This document shows positions 9,038-17,568 of a stretch of DNA of 64,000 nt, one piece after another (the stretch's first letter is position 1; each line of letters opens with the position of its first letter). Location: NCBI GenBank assembly GCA_018822105.1, contig JAHJLB010000062.1, positions 1-64,000 on the forward strand, in the 5' to 3' direction. Position numbers and translations under genes: made by a program. The DNA is from Pseudomonadota bacterium. Lineage in GTDB: Bacteria; Desulfobacterota; Desulfovibrionia; Desulfovibrionales; Desulfovibrionaceae. The notes beneath the pieces are model-generated. The model made no database searches, was not told the DNA's origin, and was given only the letters and a program-made list of their open reading frames with translations.

Positions 9038-9562
9038 CTAGAAGTACCCGACGCCGGCCTTGAGGTCGGCCTCTGGGATGGACACGGATTTGGCGTCCAC
9101 GGTGCGGGAGATGGGCGAGGGATTGCAGCCGCCCTTGACCTCCATGACCTTGTTGGAGTGGAAGCGCTGCCCGCAGTTGTTGCAGACCAGGTAGTCGCCG
9201 TCCTGGGTGTAGCCCTTCTTCTCGCGGAAGCAGACGTCGCAGGCGTTCAGCGCGGTGCGGATGTTCCCGTCCTTGCTCTTGATGACGAAGAACTGCACGT
9301 CCTTGCCGCCGGTCTTGTAGGTGTAGAAATGGGCCTTGCCGTCGGAGACCTCGGCCAGGGGCAGCTTGACGAGGCCCTGCTGGGCCTTGACCTCCTTGGG
9401 TCCGCCGAAGAGGCTGAAGGCGTGGGCGCGCGGGGCCAGGGTGGCCAGCAGCACCGCCAGGGCGACCAGGGCGGCCAGAATGACGAGGTGGCCGGGGGCG
9501 GCGTGCGGGGCCGGGGCGGCGATAGCCCTGGGAAAGGATGGGCGTCTCTGGGGCTGCTGCAT
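9038..9562 (-). CDS. DUF2318 Fe-S-binding membrane-anchored protein
   Basis: This 174-residue protein starts at ATG 9562, behind AAGGAGACG. One transmembrane segment (residues about 27-50) is followed by a periplasmic domain. The domain carries NACDVCFREKKGY, VCNNCGQRFHSNKV and GGCNPSP, the Cys pattern of the DUF2318 family (FtrD-like, Fe-S-containing). In iron-uptake loci of the P19/Ftr1 kind such a protein is encoded with FtsX permeases and an ATPase, as here. It is the first gene of the minus-strand trio, separated from the permease by the composite repeat. Metal handling or periplasmic redox is the likely role; neither P19 nor Ftr1 is in the window. Confidence 0.75.
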   Translation of the reverse strand: MQQPQRRPSFPRAIAAPAPHAAPGHLVILAALVALAVLLATLAPRAHAFSLFGGPKEVKAQQGLVKLPLAEVSDGKAHFYTYKTGGKDVQFFVIKSKDGNIRTALNACDVCFREKKGYTQDGDYLVCNNCGQRFHSNKVMEVKGGCNPSPISRTVDAKSVSIPEADLKAGVGYF

Positions 9563-9648
9563 GGCGGGGCGTCTCCTTTGGTGTGTGGGCGCAGCGGCGG
9601 GGCAAGGCCGGGGACGGAGGTGGAAGAGCGGAACCTCCATCCCCGGCG

Positions 9649-9798
9649 GTGCAAACCCTCTCTGCACAGGAGGGATAGAGGCAATCTCCGTGCCAAGATG
9701 CAAAGTCGTGGCGGCGGAGGCGTTTGTCATGAGCAGCCACGGCGCGGGCAGGGCGATTTGCGCAAATGTTTGCACATGCCCGGACTCGGGTTTGCACA
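9649..9798. promoter_or_regulatory. Cluster of TTTGCACA-type boxes
   Basis: GTGCAAAC occurs at 9649, the perfect palindrome ATTTGCGCAAAT at 9756-9767, and TTTGCACA at 9769-9776 and again at 9791-9798. The last two are 22 bases apart, two helical turns, which suits cooperative binding of a regulator. The position is between the two divergent operons, nearer the DUF2318 gene. The regulator is unknown. Confidence 0.45.
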
Positions 9799-9877
9799 AG
9801 GCCGCGCGGACGGGCAACCGGTGGCCGCAAACCCTGGGGGAAGGCCACGGAGGCACCCGTTTTCTCGGCAAAACGGC

Positions 9878-9906
9878 TTGACGTTTCGGGGGGACTCTGG
9901 AATAGA
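9878..9906 (+). promoter_or_regulatory. Promoter of the RsbRD-N/dsrMKJOP operon
   Basis: TTGACG (9878-9883) and AATAGA (9901-9906) are spaced exactly 17 bases apart, a good sigma-70 promoter. Transcription would start near 9912, leaving a leader of about 110 bases. Confidence 0.6.
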
Positions 9907-9918
9907 AGCCGTGGGGCA

Positions 9919-9936
9919 TTGTTCGCATTTTCACAA
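9919..9936 (+). promoter_or_regulatory. Candidate Rex operator overlapping the dsr transcription start
   Basis: TTGTTCGCATTTTCACAA has the 18-base length of Rex sites (general form TTGTGAAnnnnTTCACAA). The right half TTCACAA is perfect, and the left half keeps TTGT. It lies just downstream of the -10 box, where binding of the NADH-sensing repressor Rex would block initiation. Confidence 0.5.
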
Positions 9937-10023
9937 TAATCGCATGGGCGTTCGGTCGGCCGCCTTCCAGAGGAGGAAGCCTGCACGGGCGTCCTCTTTT
10001 CCGGTCGAACCGAGGGGATGTGC

Positions 10024-10551
10024 ATGGGGCTTGAGGAACGCATCGCGGAGCGCTCGAAAGAGCTGGCCGAAAAATGGGCCGTCCTCATCCTTGGCACCTA
10101 TCCGCCCGAGACCCAGGCGGTGTGGAAAGAGAACCGCGAGCGGTTTTCCAACCCCGTGGGCCACGCCATCCTCAAAGCCTCCTCGGAGCTCATCCCGCTT
10201 TTGCTGGCCTGGAACGACGCCGAGGCCGTGGCCGGCGCGCTGACGCAGCTGGTGAAGATCCGCGCCGTGCAGGATTTTGCGCCCAGCCAGGCCCTGTCCT
10301 TCGTCTTTCTTTTCAAGAAGCTGCTGCGCCAGGAATTCCTCAAGGAGCTGTCCGCCCAGGGCAGCCTGGAGGAGCTCCTGGCCTTTGAAACCCGGGTGGA
10401 CAACCTGGCGGTCATCGCCTTTGACCTCTACGTGGCTGCGCGCGACCAGGTGCAGCGCATGCGCGTGGAGGAGGTCAAGCGGGCGCACGTGAACATCGTG
10501 CGCCGCGCCAATCTCATGGCTTCGGACGTAACGGCCCGAAAGGCCGAGTGA
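10024..10551 (+). CDS. RsbRD-N domain protein upstream of dsrM
   Basis: This 175-residue, mostly helical protein (MGLEERIAERSKELAEKW) matches the RsbRD-N-type globin-fold sensor domain found at the N-terminus of RsbR/RsbRD regulators. Here it stands alone, without a STAS domain. The start at 10024 gives a GAGGGG ribosome site at ideal distance; an in-frame ATG at 10018 is too close to it. A gene of this kind directly precedes dsrMKJOP in other Desulfovibrio-type genomes as far as I recall, which suggests a sensory or assembly role for the Dsr membrane complex. The mechanism is unknown. Confidence 0.7.
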   Translation: MGLEERIAERSKELAEKWAVLILGTYPPETQAVWKENRERFSNPVGHAILKASSELIPLLLAWNDAEAVAGALTQLVKIRAVQDFAPSQALSFVFLFKKLLRQEFLKELSAQGSLEELLAFETRVDNLAVIAFDLYVAARDQVQRMRVEEVKRAHVNIVRRANLMASDVTARKAE

Positions 10552-10624
10552 TTTCTCATGGCGGGTGCGGGCCCGGTTTCCGCAAGGGGCCAGGTTCGCC
10601 AAACAACAAGCGAGGTGACGGCAG

Positions 10625-11650
10625 ATGAAAGCGATCTATTCACTCATTCTGGTCCTGGCCTTGGTGGTGATCGCCACGTTGGGCGCTGGCGCGGCAAAGA
10701 TGCAGACCATCTTCGCGTACTGCGTTCCCGGGACGGCGTTCGCCATCTTCGTGATCGGGTTCGTGGCCAAGGTCATCGGCTGGGCCAAACGCCCGGTGCC
10801 CTTCCGCATTCCCACCACGGGCGGGCAGCAGCAGTCCCTGGACTGGATTGTCCAGAACAAATGGGACAACCCCTCCACCGGCCCGCAGACGGCCATGCGC
10901 ATGCTCCTCGAGGTGCTGACCTTCCGGTCCCTGTTCCGGAACACCAAGGTGCTGCTCAAACACGACGACGGCAAGAACCCCATCGTGGCCTACGTCTCGG
11001 CCAAGTGGCTCTGGCTCTTTGCCCTGCTGTTCCACTACTCCTTCCTGGTCATCGTCGTGCGCCACATGCGCCTGTTCCTCCAGCCCGTGCCCCAGTTCAT
11101 CGTGGCCGTGGAGTTCGTGGACAGCGTGCTGCAGATCTACACGCCCATCGTCTACCAGACCAACCTGCTCATCCTGGCCGGCGCGGGCTTCCTGCTGGCG
11201 CGCCGCCTGCTGGACGCCAAGCTGCGCTACATCTCCCTGGTGAACGACTACTTCCCGCTGATCCTGATCCTCTCCATCGCCCTTTCCGGCATGTACATGC
11301 GCTACATCGCCAAGGTCGACGTCATGGCCATCAAGGACGTGGTCATGGGGCTGACCACCTTCAAGTTCAAGGCAGTGCCCGCCTCCATCGACGTGAGCTT
11401 CTTCGTGCACATCTCCCTGGTGAGCACGCTGCTGGCCTACTTCCCCTTCAGCAAGCTGATGCACTTCGGCGGCGTCTTCCTCTCGCCCACGCGCAACCTG
11501 CCCAACGACACGCGCATGCACCATCACGAAAACCCGTGGAACAACCCCGACATCAAGCCCCACAGCTACGAGGCTTATGAGGACGAGTTCCGCGAGCCCA
11601 TGTTTGAGGCCGGACTGCCCCTGGAGAAGACCCCGGAGGAAGCCGCCTAG
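10625..11650 (+). CDS. dsrM: DsrM, cytochrome b subunit of the sulfite-reduction-associated complex
   Basis: This 341-residue membrane protein has an N-terminal helix pair followed by a NarI-like di-haem b domain. Its several hydrophobic helices bear conserved His residues (LLFHYSFLVIVVRHMRLF, residues about 137-155). In the DsrMKJOP complex it oxidises menaquinol and delivers electrons to DsrK, which faces the cytoplasm and is thought to reduce the DsrC trisulfide. A GAGGTGACGGCAG ribosome region precedes the ATG. It is the first of five dsr genes in the order M-K-J-O-P with short gaps or overlaps. Confidence 0.93.
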   Translation: MKAIYSLILVLALVVIATLGAGAAKMQTIFAYCVPGTAFAIFVIGFVAKVIGWAKRPVPFRIPTTGGQQQSLDWIVQNKWDNPSTGPQTAMRMLLEVLTFRSLFRNTKVLLKHDDGKNPIVAYVSAKWLWLFALLFHYSFLVIVVRHMRLFLQPVPQFIVAVEFVDSVLQIYTPIVYQTNLLILAGAGFLLARRLLDAKLRYISLVNDYFPLILILSIALSGMYMRYIAKVDVMAIKDVVMGLTTFKFKAVPASIDVSFFVHISLVSTLLAYFPFSKLMHFGGVFLSPTRNLPNDTRMHHHENPWNNPDIKPHSYEAYEDEFREPMFEAGLPLEKTPEEAA

Positions 11651-11707
11651 ACAGGCGCTTGGCACCACGGGCCCAACAGCACGAAACATTTTCCGCGAGG
11701 AGAAGAC

Positions 11708-13342
11708 ATGGCGAAGATCATTAAACCCGATGAAATGCTCAGGAGCATCAACTACACTCCGCCGGCAACGGACTGGATGGAGACGCCAAATGACCTGAGC
11801 CCCGGCCGCTTTGCCTACCCGGCCAAGCTGGACAAGATGGAGTACCTGATCCACGAGATTCCAGGGCAGTTCGGCAACCCGCGCACCTGGAACCCCACCG
11901 ACGACGACTGGCAGCTGCCGCCCAACTGGAAGGAGATCGTGGTCAACGGTTTCCGCGAGCGCCTGGACAAGTACCGCTCCCTCAAGATCTTCATGGACAT
12001 CTGCGTGCGCTGCGGCGCCTGCGCCGACAAGTGCCACTTCTTCATCGGCGGCGGCGACCCCAAGAACATGCCCGTGCTGCGCGCCGAGCTCATGCGCTCC
12101 ATCTACCGCGGCGAGTTCACCCTGGCCGGCAAGATCCTGGGCAAGCTCACCGGGGCGCGGGTCATGGAAGAGGACGTGCTCAAGGAATGGTTCCTCTACT
12201 TCTACCAGTGCACCGAGTGCCGCCGCTGCTCGCTGTTCTGCCCCTACGGCATCGACACCGCTGAGGTGACCATGATGGCGCGCGAGCTGATGCATCTGGT
12301 GGGCATCAACATCAACTGGATCATGGAGCCGGTGGCCAACTGCACCCGCACCGGCAACCACCTGGGCATCCAGCCCCACGCCTTCAAGGACATCGTCGAG
12401 TTCATGGTCGACGACATCGAGACCATCACCGGCAAGCGCCTCAACGTGCCCCTGAACGAAAAGGGCCACGAGGTCATCTTCATCACCCCCTCGGGCGATG
12501 TCTTCGCCGATCCGGGCATCTACACCTTCATGGGCTACCTGATGCTCTTCGACGCCATCGGGCTGGACTACACCCTGTCCACCTACGCGAGCGAGGGCGG
12601 CAACTTCGGCATGTTCACCAGCGCCGACACCATGAAGGCCCTGAACGGCAAGATGTACGCCGAGGCCAACCGCCTGGGGGCCAAATGGATCCTGGGCGGC
12701 GAGTGCGGGCACATGTGGCGCGTCATCAACCAGTACATGGACACCATGAACGGCGGCATGCAGGGCCCGCAGATGCAGACCCCGGTCTCCCCCATCACGG
12801 GCACGGTGTTCAAGAACGCCAAGCAGACCAAGATGGTGCACATCGCCGAGTTCACCGCCGACCTCATCAAGCACGGCAAGCTGAACCTCGACAAGAGCCG
12901 CAACTCCGACATCATCGCCACCTTCCACGACTCCTGCAACCCGGCGCGGGGCATGGGCATGTTTGATGAACCCCGCTACGTGCTCCAAAACGTCGTGGAG
13001 AACTTCCACGAAATGCCGCTCGGCACCATCCGCGAGCAGACCTTCTGCTGCGCCGGCGGGTCGGGCCTGAACACCGACGAGATCATGGACATCCGCATGC
13101 GCGGCGGCCTGCCCAGGGGCAACGCGCTCAAGCACGTGGTGGACAAGCACGGCGTGAACACCATGGCCTGCGTCTGCGCCATCGACCGCGCCACCTTGAT
13201 TCCCCTGGCCGACTACTGGGCCCCTGGAGTCAAGATCACAGGCCTGCACGAGCTGGTGGCCAATGCGCTCATCCTCGACGGTGAGCAGGAGCGCACCATG
13301 AACCTGCGCCAGGAACCCCTGCCGGGCTTTGAGGAGGAATAG
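11708..13342 (+). CDS. dsrK: DsrK, HdrD-like iron-sulfur catalytic subunit
   Basis: This 544-residue protein has two [4Fe-4S] binding motifs, CVRCGACADKC (about residue 98) and CTECRRCSLFC (about 168). A C-terminal cysteine-rich CCG-type domain carries FHDSCNPARG and TFCCAGGSG, related to heterodisulfide reductase HdrD. The CCG cluster is the proposed site for reduction of DsrC-bound sulfur. It has no export signal, as expected for a cytoplasmic-side subunit partnered with DsrM. CGAGGAGA lies seven bases before the ATG. The stop is one base from the dsrJ start, so translation is coupled. Confidence 0.93.
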   Translation: MAKIIKPDEMLRSINYTPPATDWMETPNDLSPGRFAYPAKLDKMEYLIHEIPGQFGNPRTWNPTDDDWQLPPNWKEIVVNGFRERLDKYRSLKIFMDICVRCGACADKCHFFIGGGDPKNMPVLRAELMRSIYRGEFTLAGKILGKLTGARVMEEDVLKEWFLYFYQCTECRRCSLFCPYGIDTAEVTMMARELMHLVGININWIMEPVANCTRTGNHLGIQPHAFKDIVEFMVDDIETITGKRLNVPLNEKGHEVIFITPSGDVFADPGIYTFMGYLMLFDAIGLDYTLSTYASEGGNFGMFTSADTMKALNGKMYAEANRLGAKWILGGECGHMWRVINQYMDTMNGGMQGPQMQTPVSPITGTVFKNAKQTKMVHIAEFTADLIKHGKLNLDKSRNSDIIATFHDSCNPARGMGMFDEPRYVLQNVVENFHEMPLGTIREQTFCCAGGSGLNTDEIMDIRMRGGLPRGNALKHVVDKHGVNTMACVCAIDRATLIPLADYWAPGVKITGLHELVANALILDGEQERTMNLRQEPLPGFEEE

Positions 13343-13343
13343 G

Positions 13344-13736
13344 ATGAAACTCTACAACGGCGGCAAAATCATCACCGGACTGGTGATCTTCCTGGGCATC
13401 TTCCTGGCCCCGCTGGCCTACAACGCGGGCAAGGCGGCCTATACCCAGCCGAAACTCAAGATGCCCGAGAACGAGAAGGAATGCATTGAGAGCAAGGAGT
13501 TCATGCGCACCAAGCACATGCAGCTGCTTGACCAGTGGCGCGACTGGGCCCTGCGCGGCGAAGGCCAGCGCTTCTACGTGAACAGCAAGGGCAAGCAGTT
13601 TGAAATGAGCCTGCAGAAGACCTGCATGAAGTGCCATACCAACAAGGCCGAGTTCTGCGACAAGTGTCACAACGACGCGAGCGTGACGCCCTACTGTTGG
13701 GATTGCCACATCCAGCCGGAGGGGTTGAAGAAATGA
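13344..13736 (+). CDS. dsrJ: DsrJ, triheme cytochrome c
   Basis: This 130-residue protein has an uncleaved or signal-anchor N-terminal helix (residues about 8-28). Three CXXCH haem c motifs lie in the last third (CMKCH, CDKCH, CWDCH). DsrJ is periplasmic and in the family has unusual haem ligation, including Cys. The start at 13344 is set by GAGGAATAGG; an in-frame start five codons upstream lies inside dsrK. The last codons overlap the dsrO ATG (ATGA at 13733). Confidence 0.93.
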   Translation: MKLYNGGKIITGLVIFLGIFLAPLAYNAGKAAYTQPKLKMPENEKECIESKEFMRTKHMQLLDQWRDWALRGEGQRFYVNSKGKQFEMSLQKTCMKCHTNKAEFCDKCHNDASVTPYCWDCHIQPEGLKK

Positions 13737-14506
13737 ACCACACCAGAAGAAACTTCCTGAAGTTCGCCGGGCTCACCGCTGCCGGGCTGTGCGTGGCCTC
13801 CGCGGGCGGCGCCCTGGCCGTGTCCGGCGCCGGGTCCAAAATCAAGGACGGCGACAAGGCCCTCAACGCCAAGCGCTGGGGCATGGTCATCGACACCAAG
13901 AAGGTGGGCACCAAGGAGTCCATCGACGTGCTGGCCAAGGCCTGCCACGCGGCGCACAACGTGCCCGACATCCCGGGCAAGCAGAACGTCAAGTGGATCT
14001 GGGCGGACTCCTTCGAGCACGCCTTTGACCAGCCCAACAACTACATGGACGAGGGCCTGGAGAAGCGCGAGTTCGCGCTTTTGTGCAACCACTGCACCAA
14101 CGCCCCCTGCGTGCGCGTGTGCCCCACCCAGGCCACGTACAAGCGCGCCGACGGCATCGTGGCCATGGACTACCACCGCTGCATCGGCTGCCGCTACTGC
14201 ATGGCCGGCTGCCCCTTCGGCGCGCGCAGCTTCAACTTCATGGAGCCGCGTCTGCACCTCGACCTGGCCAAGCTGAACAAGGAATTCCCCACGCGCATGC
14301 GCGGCGTGGTGGAAAAGTGCAACTTCTGTGTGGACCGCCTGGCCCACGGCAAGCAGCCCGCCTGCGCCGAGGCCTCAAACGGCGCGGTGGTCTTCGGCGA
14401 CTTGGCCGACCCGGCCAGCGAAGTGCGCAAGCTCCTGCGCGAGCACTACACCATCCGGCGCAAGCCGGCGCTCGGCACCGAACCGGGCGTCTACTACATC
14501 ATCTAG
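13733..14506 (+). CDS. dsrO: DsrO, Tat-exported iron-sulfur subunit
   Basis: This 257-residue protein begins with a twin-arginine signal (RRNFLKFAG followed by a hydrophobic, Ala-rich stretch). It carries ferredoxin-type clusters with CNHCTNAPCVRVC, CIGCRYCMAGC and CNFCVDRLAHGKQPAC, plus a Cys-poor C-terminal tail. It is the periplasmic electron-transfer subunit that pairs with DsrP and DsrJ. Its ATG overlaps the dsrJ stop by four bases, and dsrP follows after nine bases. Confidence 0.93.
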   Translation: MNHTRRNFLKFAGLTAAGLCVASAGGALAVSGAGSKIKDGDKALNAKRWGMVIDTKKVGTKESIDVLAKACHAAHNVPDIPGKQNVKWIWADSFEHAFDQPNNYMDEGLEKREFALLCNHCTNAPCVRVCPTQATYKRADGIVAMDYHRCIGCRYCMAGCPFGARSFNFMEPRLHLDLAKLNKEFPTRMRGVVEKCNFCVDRLAHGKQPACAEASNGAVVFGDLADPASEVRKLLREHYTIRRKPALGTEPGVYYII

Positions 14507-14515
14507 GGGGCTGTC

Positions 14516-15700
14516 ATGCTCGAAAAAGCACTCAAAGGAAGTCCCAAGTACTACATCTGGGTCGGGTTCCTGCTCCTGGTCATCCTGGGCGCCTCCGGCA
14601 TCTACCTGATGCAGCTCATGCAGGGCCTCACCATCACCGGCATGAGCCGCGACGTGTCCTGGGGCTTCTACATCGCCCAGTTCACCTACCTGGTCGGTCT
14701 GGCCGCCTCCGGCGTCATGATCGTGCTGCCCTACTACTTCCACAACTACAAGAAGTTCAAGGACCTCGTTATCTTCGGCGAGTTCATGGCCATCGGCGCC
14801 GTGGTCATGTGCCTGGGCTTCATCGTGGTCGACATCGGCCAGCCCCAGCGCATGCTCAACGTGATGCTCTACCCCACGCCCAACTCCATCCTGTTCTGGG
14901 ACATGGTCGTGCTGAACGGCTACCTGCTCCTGAACGTGGTGGTGGGCTGGACCTGCCTTGAGGCCGACCGGCAGGGCCTGCCCCACCCCAAGTGGAGCAA
15001 GACCCTGGCCTATGTCTCCATCGTCTGGGCCTTCTCCATCCACACCGTCACGGCCTTCCTGTACCAGGGCCTGCCGGGCCGCCACTACTGGCTCACCGCC
15101 ATCCTGGCCGCCCGCTTCCTGGCCTCGGCCTTCTGCTCCGGACCGGCCATCCTGCTCCTGGTCATCATGCTCACCCAGAAGGTGACCACCTTCAAGGCCA
15201 ACGTCGAGGGCGTGGCCACCCTGGCCAAGATCATCACCTACGCCATGGTGGTCAACGTGTTCTTCTTCCTCCTGGAAGTGTTCACGGCCTTCTACTCCGG
15301 CATCCCCGGCCACACGCACTCCATCGTCTACCTGTTCAAGGGCGTGCACGGCCACCACGAGCTGGTGCCCTTCATGTGGACCGCGGCCGTGCTGGCCATC
15401 ACCAGCCTGGCGCTGCTCATCCCGCCGCGCCTGCGCGACAACATCAAGCTGCTGCCCTGGTCCCTGGCCATCCTGGTCATCGCCACCTGGATCGACAAGG
15501 GCCTTGGCCTCTTGATCGGCGGCTTCAACCCGACCCCGTTCGAGACCATCGCCCCCTACTGGCCCACCGGCAAGGAGCTGATCATCTCGGCCATGATCTA
15601 CGCCATCGGCGCCCTGGTGGTGACCATCCTCTTCAAGGTGGCCACCGAGGTGAAGCAGGAGACCGGCGCTTCCCAGAAGCCCATCGCCCAGGCCGACTAG
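14516..15700 (+). CDS. dsrP: DsrP, NrfD-like integral membrane subunit
   Basis: This 394-residue protein has about ten transmembrane helices in the NrfD/PsrC pattern; it carries no cofactor motif itself. It is the second quinone-interacting module of the Dsr complex, exchanging electrons with DsrO on the periplasmic side. It is preceded by TAGGGGGCTGTC and is the last gene before a strong terminator at 15725, which closes the operon. Confidence 0.92.
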   Translation: MLEKALKGSPKYYIWVGFLLLVILGASGIYLMQLMQGLTITGMSRDVSWGFYIAQFTYLVGLAASGVMIVLPYYFHNYKKFKDLVIFGEFMAIGAVVMCLGFIVVDIGQPQRMLNVMLYPTPNSILFWDMVVLNGYLLLNVVVGWTCLEADRQGLPHPKWSKTLAYVSIVWAFSIHTVTAFLYQGLPGRHYWLTAILAARFLASAFCSGPAILLLVIMLTQKVTTFKANVEGVATLAKIITYAMVVNVFFFLLEVFTAFYSGIPGHTHSIVYLFKGVHGHHELVPFMWTAAVLAITSLALLIPPRLRDNIKLLPWSLAILVIATWIDKGLGLLIGGFNPTPFETIAPYWPTGKELIISAMIYAIGALVVTILFKVATEVKQETGASQKPIAQAD

Positions 15701-15724
15701 GCCCGACGCCTCAGCATGCACGCA

Positions 15725-15752
15725 AGCGCCCCCGCAAGGGGGCGCTTTTTTT
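15725..15752 (+). terminator. Terminator of the dsr operon
   Basis: GCGCCCCC-GCAA-GGGGGCGC is followed by seven T residues, a textbook intrinsic terminator. The remaining 238 bases up to the next gene show nothing recognisable. Confidence 0.92.
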
Positions 15753-15990
15753 GCGCCCAGGATGCGGCCGGCCTGCGCGGCGCGCCGCATGGGCAAACCC
15801 GGAAGGCGAACTGCGCCAAGAATGGTGCGCAACGGCTTCCCGGAAGACACTGCGCAGCCACCAGAAATTCTAGGGTATGTCAGGAAAATGTTGAGAGTTT
15901 GCCCGCGTCGCGCTCCCGGGGCTGGCCGGCGGGCTGGCCGGTGGGCGGTCTCGGGAGAAATGAGCGGCCTGGGGCGGCAGGGCGGGGACG

Positions 15991-17268
15991 CTACGCGGCC
16001 AGCCAGCGGCGCAGGCAGCCGAATTCGTAGCGCAGCCGTCTGGACGGGGTCAGGGCCCGGGCCAGCATGTCGTCGACAAAGGGCTCATAGGCCCGGCCCA
16101 GGGCCTGAGGCCTGCCGTCGGGGCGCAGCAGGGCGGGCGGCCCGTCCGCGCTGTCCGGCAAGCCCAGGATGCCGCGCAGGGCGGCAATGGTGCGCTCGTA
16201 GGCGTCGCCCGGGCCCGGCAGGCGCACGGCGTCGCGCGCGCGCTGGTAGTCCTGCGGCCTGGGGCTCGGCAGCGCGCCCTCAACCAGCATGCGCTCCAGG
16301 GCGTCCACCCCGCCCAGGCTCACGCAGCAGCCCCGCGCCATGTGGGCCTGGGCCTCGAAGAGCTTGGGCTTCAGGTCGGCGGGCAGCAGCAGGCCGGGCC
16401 GCTCCCAGAAGGGCAGCTCCAGGCTCATGGCCGAGGTGCGCAGGATGGCCGCGTCGCAGAACTGGAAGGCAAAGGAGCTGTCCGGCTCGTCCACGGCGCG
16501 CCGGCCGAAGACCTCGTCCGAGGGCCGCCCCAGGCCCCAGACATCGCCGGGGTGCGGCCCGTGCTTCTTCAGGGCGTAGTCCCAGGGATGCAGCTTGATG
16601 GCCAGGTTCAGGCCCGCGTCCTCCACGGCCCGGCAGACCTCCTCGTAGACGTGGCTTTCGGCGTCGGGCGCGCTGGGCAGCCAGAGCAGGATGGGCCGCT
16701 CTGGGTTGTAGCCGTATTTGGCGCAGAAGGCCGCGCGGTCCGAAAAACCGCCGAAGAGGGGGTTGGTGGTGGGCTCAAAAAAGATGTTGCCCGTGAAGTG
16801 GATGGCCTCGGCCTGGGCCAGCCGCGAGGACTCCCTGGTGCGGTTGAACTCAAGCTCGAAAAACAGGGTCAGCGGGTGCTGCATGAGCAGGTGCTCGGCC
16901 CCGTGGGAGGTGAAGTCGCCCAGCAGGGTGGCCATCTGCGCGGTCTTGACGCCGCGCGCCTTGGCCTGGGCCAGGAGCCCGGGAAGGTCCGGGTCGTCGT
17001 GGGCGTCGGTAAGGAGCAGGCGCGGGCGGGCGGATTGCGCCCAGTCCAGCAGCTCGGCCCTGGACAGCAGGCGCACGCCCTGGGCCTGCAGCTCCGGCAC
17101 CAGCGCCTCGGGCACGTCGGCCCCGACCTTCAGCCCGCGCGGCGGCCCGGAATGGAAGCCGAGCTGGCAGTCCAGCCCGCCGGCGCGCAGCCGCTGGTGC
17201 AGGGCCAGCAGCTTGTGGAACGCGCCGCCATGCACGTTGAACCAGGCGATAAGGATGTCTGGGGTCAT
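15991..17268 (-). CDS. Unrecognised GT-B-like protein
   Basis: This 425-residue soluble protein has no signal or membrane segment. The N-terminus (ILIAWFNVHGGAFHKLLALHQRL) looks like the first beta-alpha unit of a GT-B glycosyltransferase or epimerase fold. The middle has LPSAPDAESHVYEEV and IKLHPWDYALKKHG, reminiscent of the nucleotide-sugar-binding half of CDP-glycerol or 2-epimerase-like proteins. I cannot assign a family. It stands alone between the dsr operon and the integrated element, with no obvious ribosome site at the ATG. A role in surface polysaccharide synthesis is only a guess. Confidence 0.55.
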   Translation of the reverse strand: MTPDILIAWFNVHGGAFHKLLALHQRLRAGGLDCQLGFHSGPPRGLKVGADVPEALVPELQAQGVRLLSRAELLDWAQSARPRLLLTDAHDDPDLPGLLAQAKARGVKTAQMATLLGDFTSHGAEHLLMQHPLTLFFELEFNRTRESSRLAQAEAIHFTGNIFFEPTTNPLFGGFSDRAAFCAKYGYNPERPILLWLPSAPDAESHVYEEVCRAVEDAGLNLAIKLHPWDYALKKHGPHPGDVWGLGRPSDEVFGRRAVDEPDSSFAFQFCDAAILRTSAMSLELPFWERPGLLLPADLKPKLFEAQAHMARGCCVSLGGVDALERMLVEGALPSPRPQDYQRARDAVRLPGPGDAYERTIAALRGILGLPDSADGPPALLRPDGRPQALGRAYEPFVDDMLARALTPSRRLRYEFGCLRRWLAA

Positions 17269-17356
17269 GGGAGGGGTGTTGCCGATTCAGGGAGAGGTGT
17301 CAAGGACAGGTCCGGCCGCCCGGCGCCAGGCGACCCACTCGACGCGCCACAGGCTC

Positions 17357-17420
17357 GCCGGGGTTCCGCCCCTGCGCCCCTGCGCCCCTGCGCCCCGCCG
17401 GGGCTCCGCCCCTGCGCCCC
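17357..17420. repeat. Composite GC-rich repeat, left half, truncated by the element
   Basis: Units of the type GGGGYTCCGCCCCTGCGCCCC are repeated, ending at 17420 where the sequence abruptly becomes AT-rich. The matching right half resumes at 23398. Confidence 0.65.
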
Positions 17421-17437
17421 GCAACGAGTGACAAATG

Positions 17438-17447
17438 GTATACCCAC
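17438..17447 (+). repeat. Left terminal inverted repeat of the element
   Basis: GTATACCCAC, the exact complement of 23372-23381, lies 17 bases inside the left junction with the composite repeat. Confidence 0.5.
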
Positions 17448-17568
17448 TTGCCAGCATCTGTTGCGACTAAAATATAATTTAAAAACAGACAGTTGCGTTG
17501 TCGCGCACGACAAAATGGAGCGGCCGCGAGTCATCAGAGCAGTTTTCAACCCGCGTAAAAGACCAAGC

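Larger units (their letters stand above)
9563..10023. other. Divergent intergenic region between the DUF2318 operon and the dsr operon
   Basis: These 461 bases contain no convincing coding sequence. They hold a cluster of TTTGCACA-like boxes (9649-9798), the dsr promoter (9878-9906) and a Rex-like operator (9919-9936). No clear minus-strand promoter for the DUF2318 gene was found. Confidence 0.6.

Noticed and set aside
9561-9934. N-terminal extension of the DUF2318 protein to 9934
   Set aside because: The extension covers the divergent promoter region, has no family sequence, and a strong ribosome site precedes ATG 9562.
17357-17420. CRISPR-like array from the repeated GCGCCCCT units
   Set aside because: Units are only about ten bases and contiguous, with no spacers and no cas genes.
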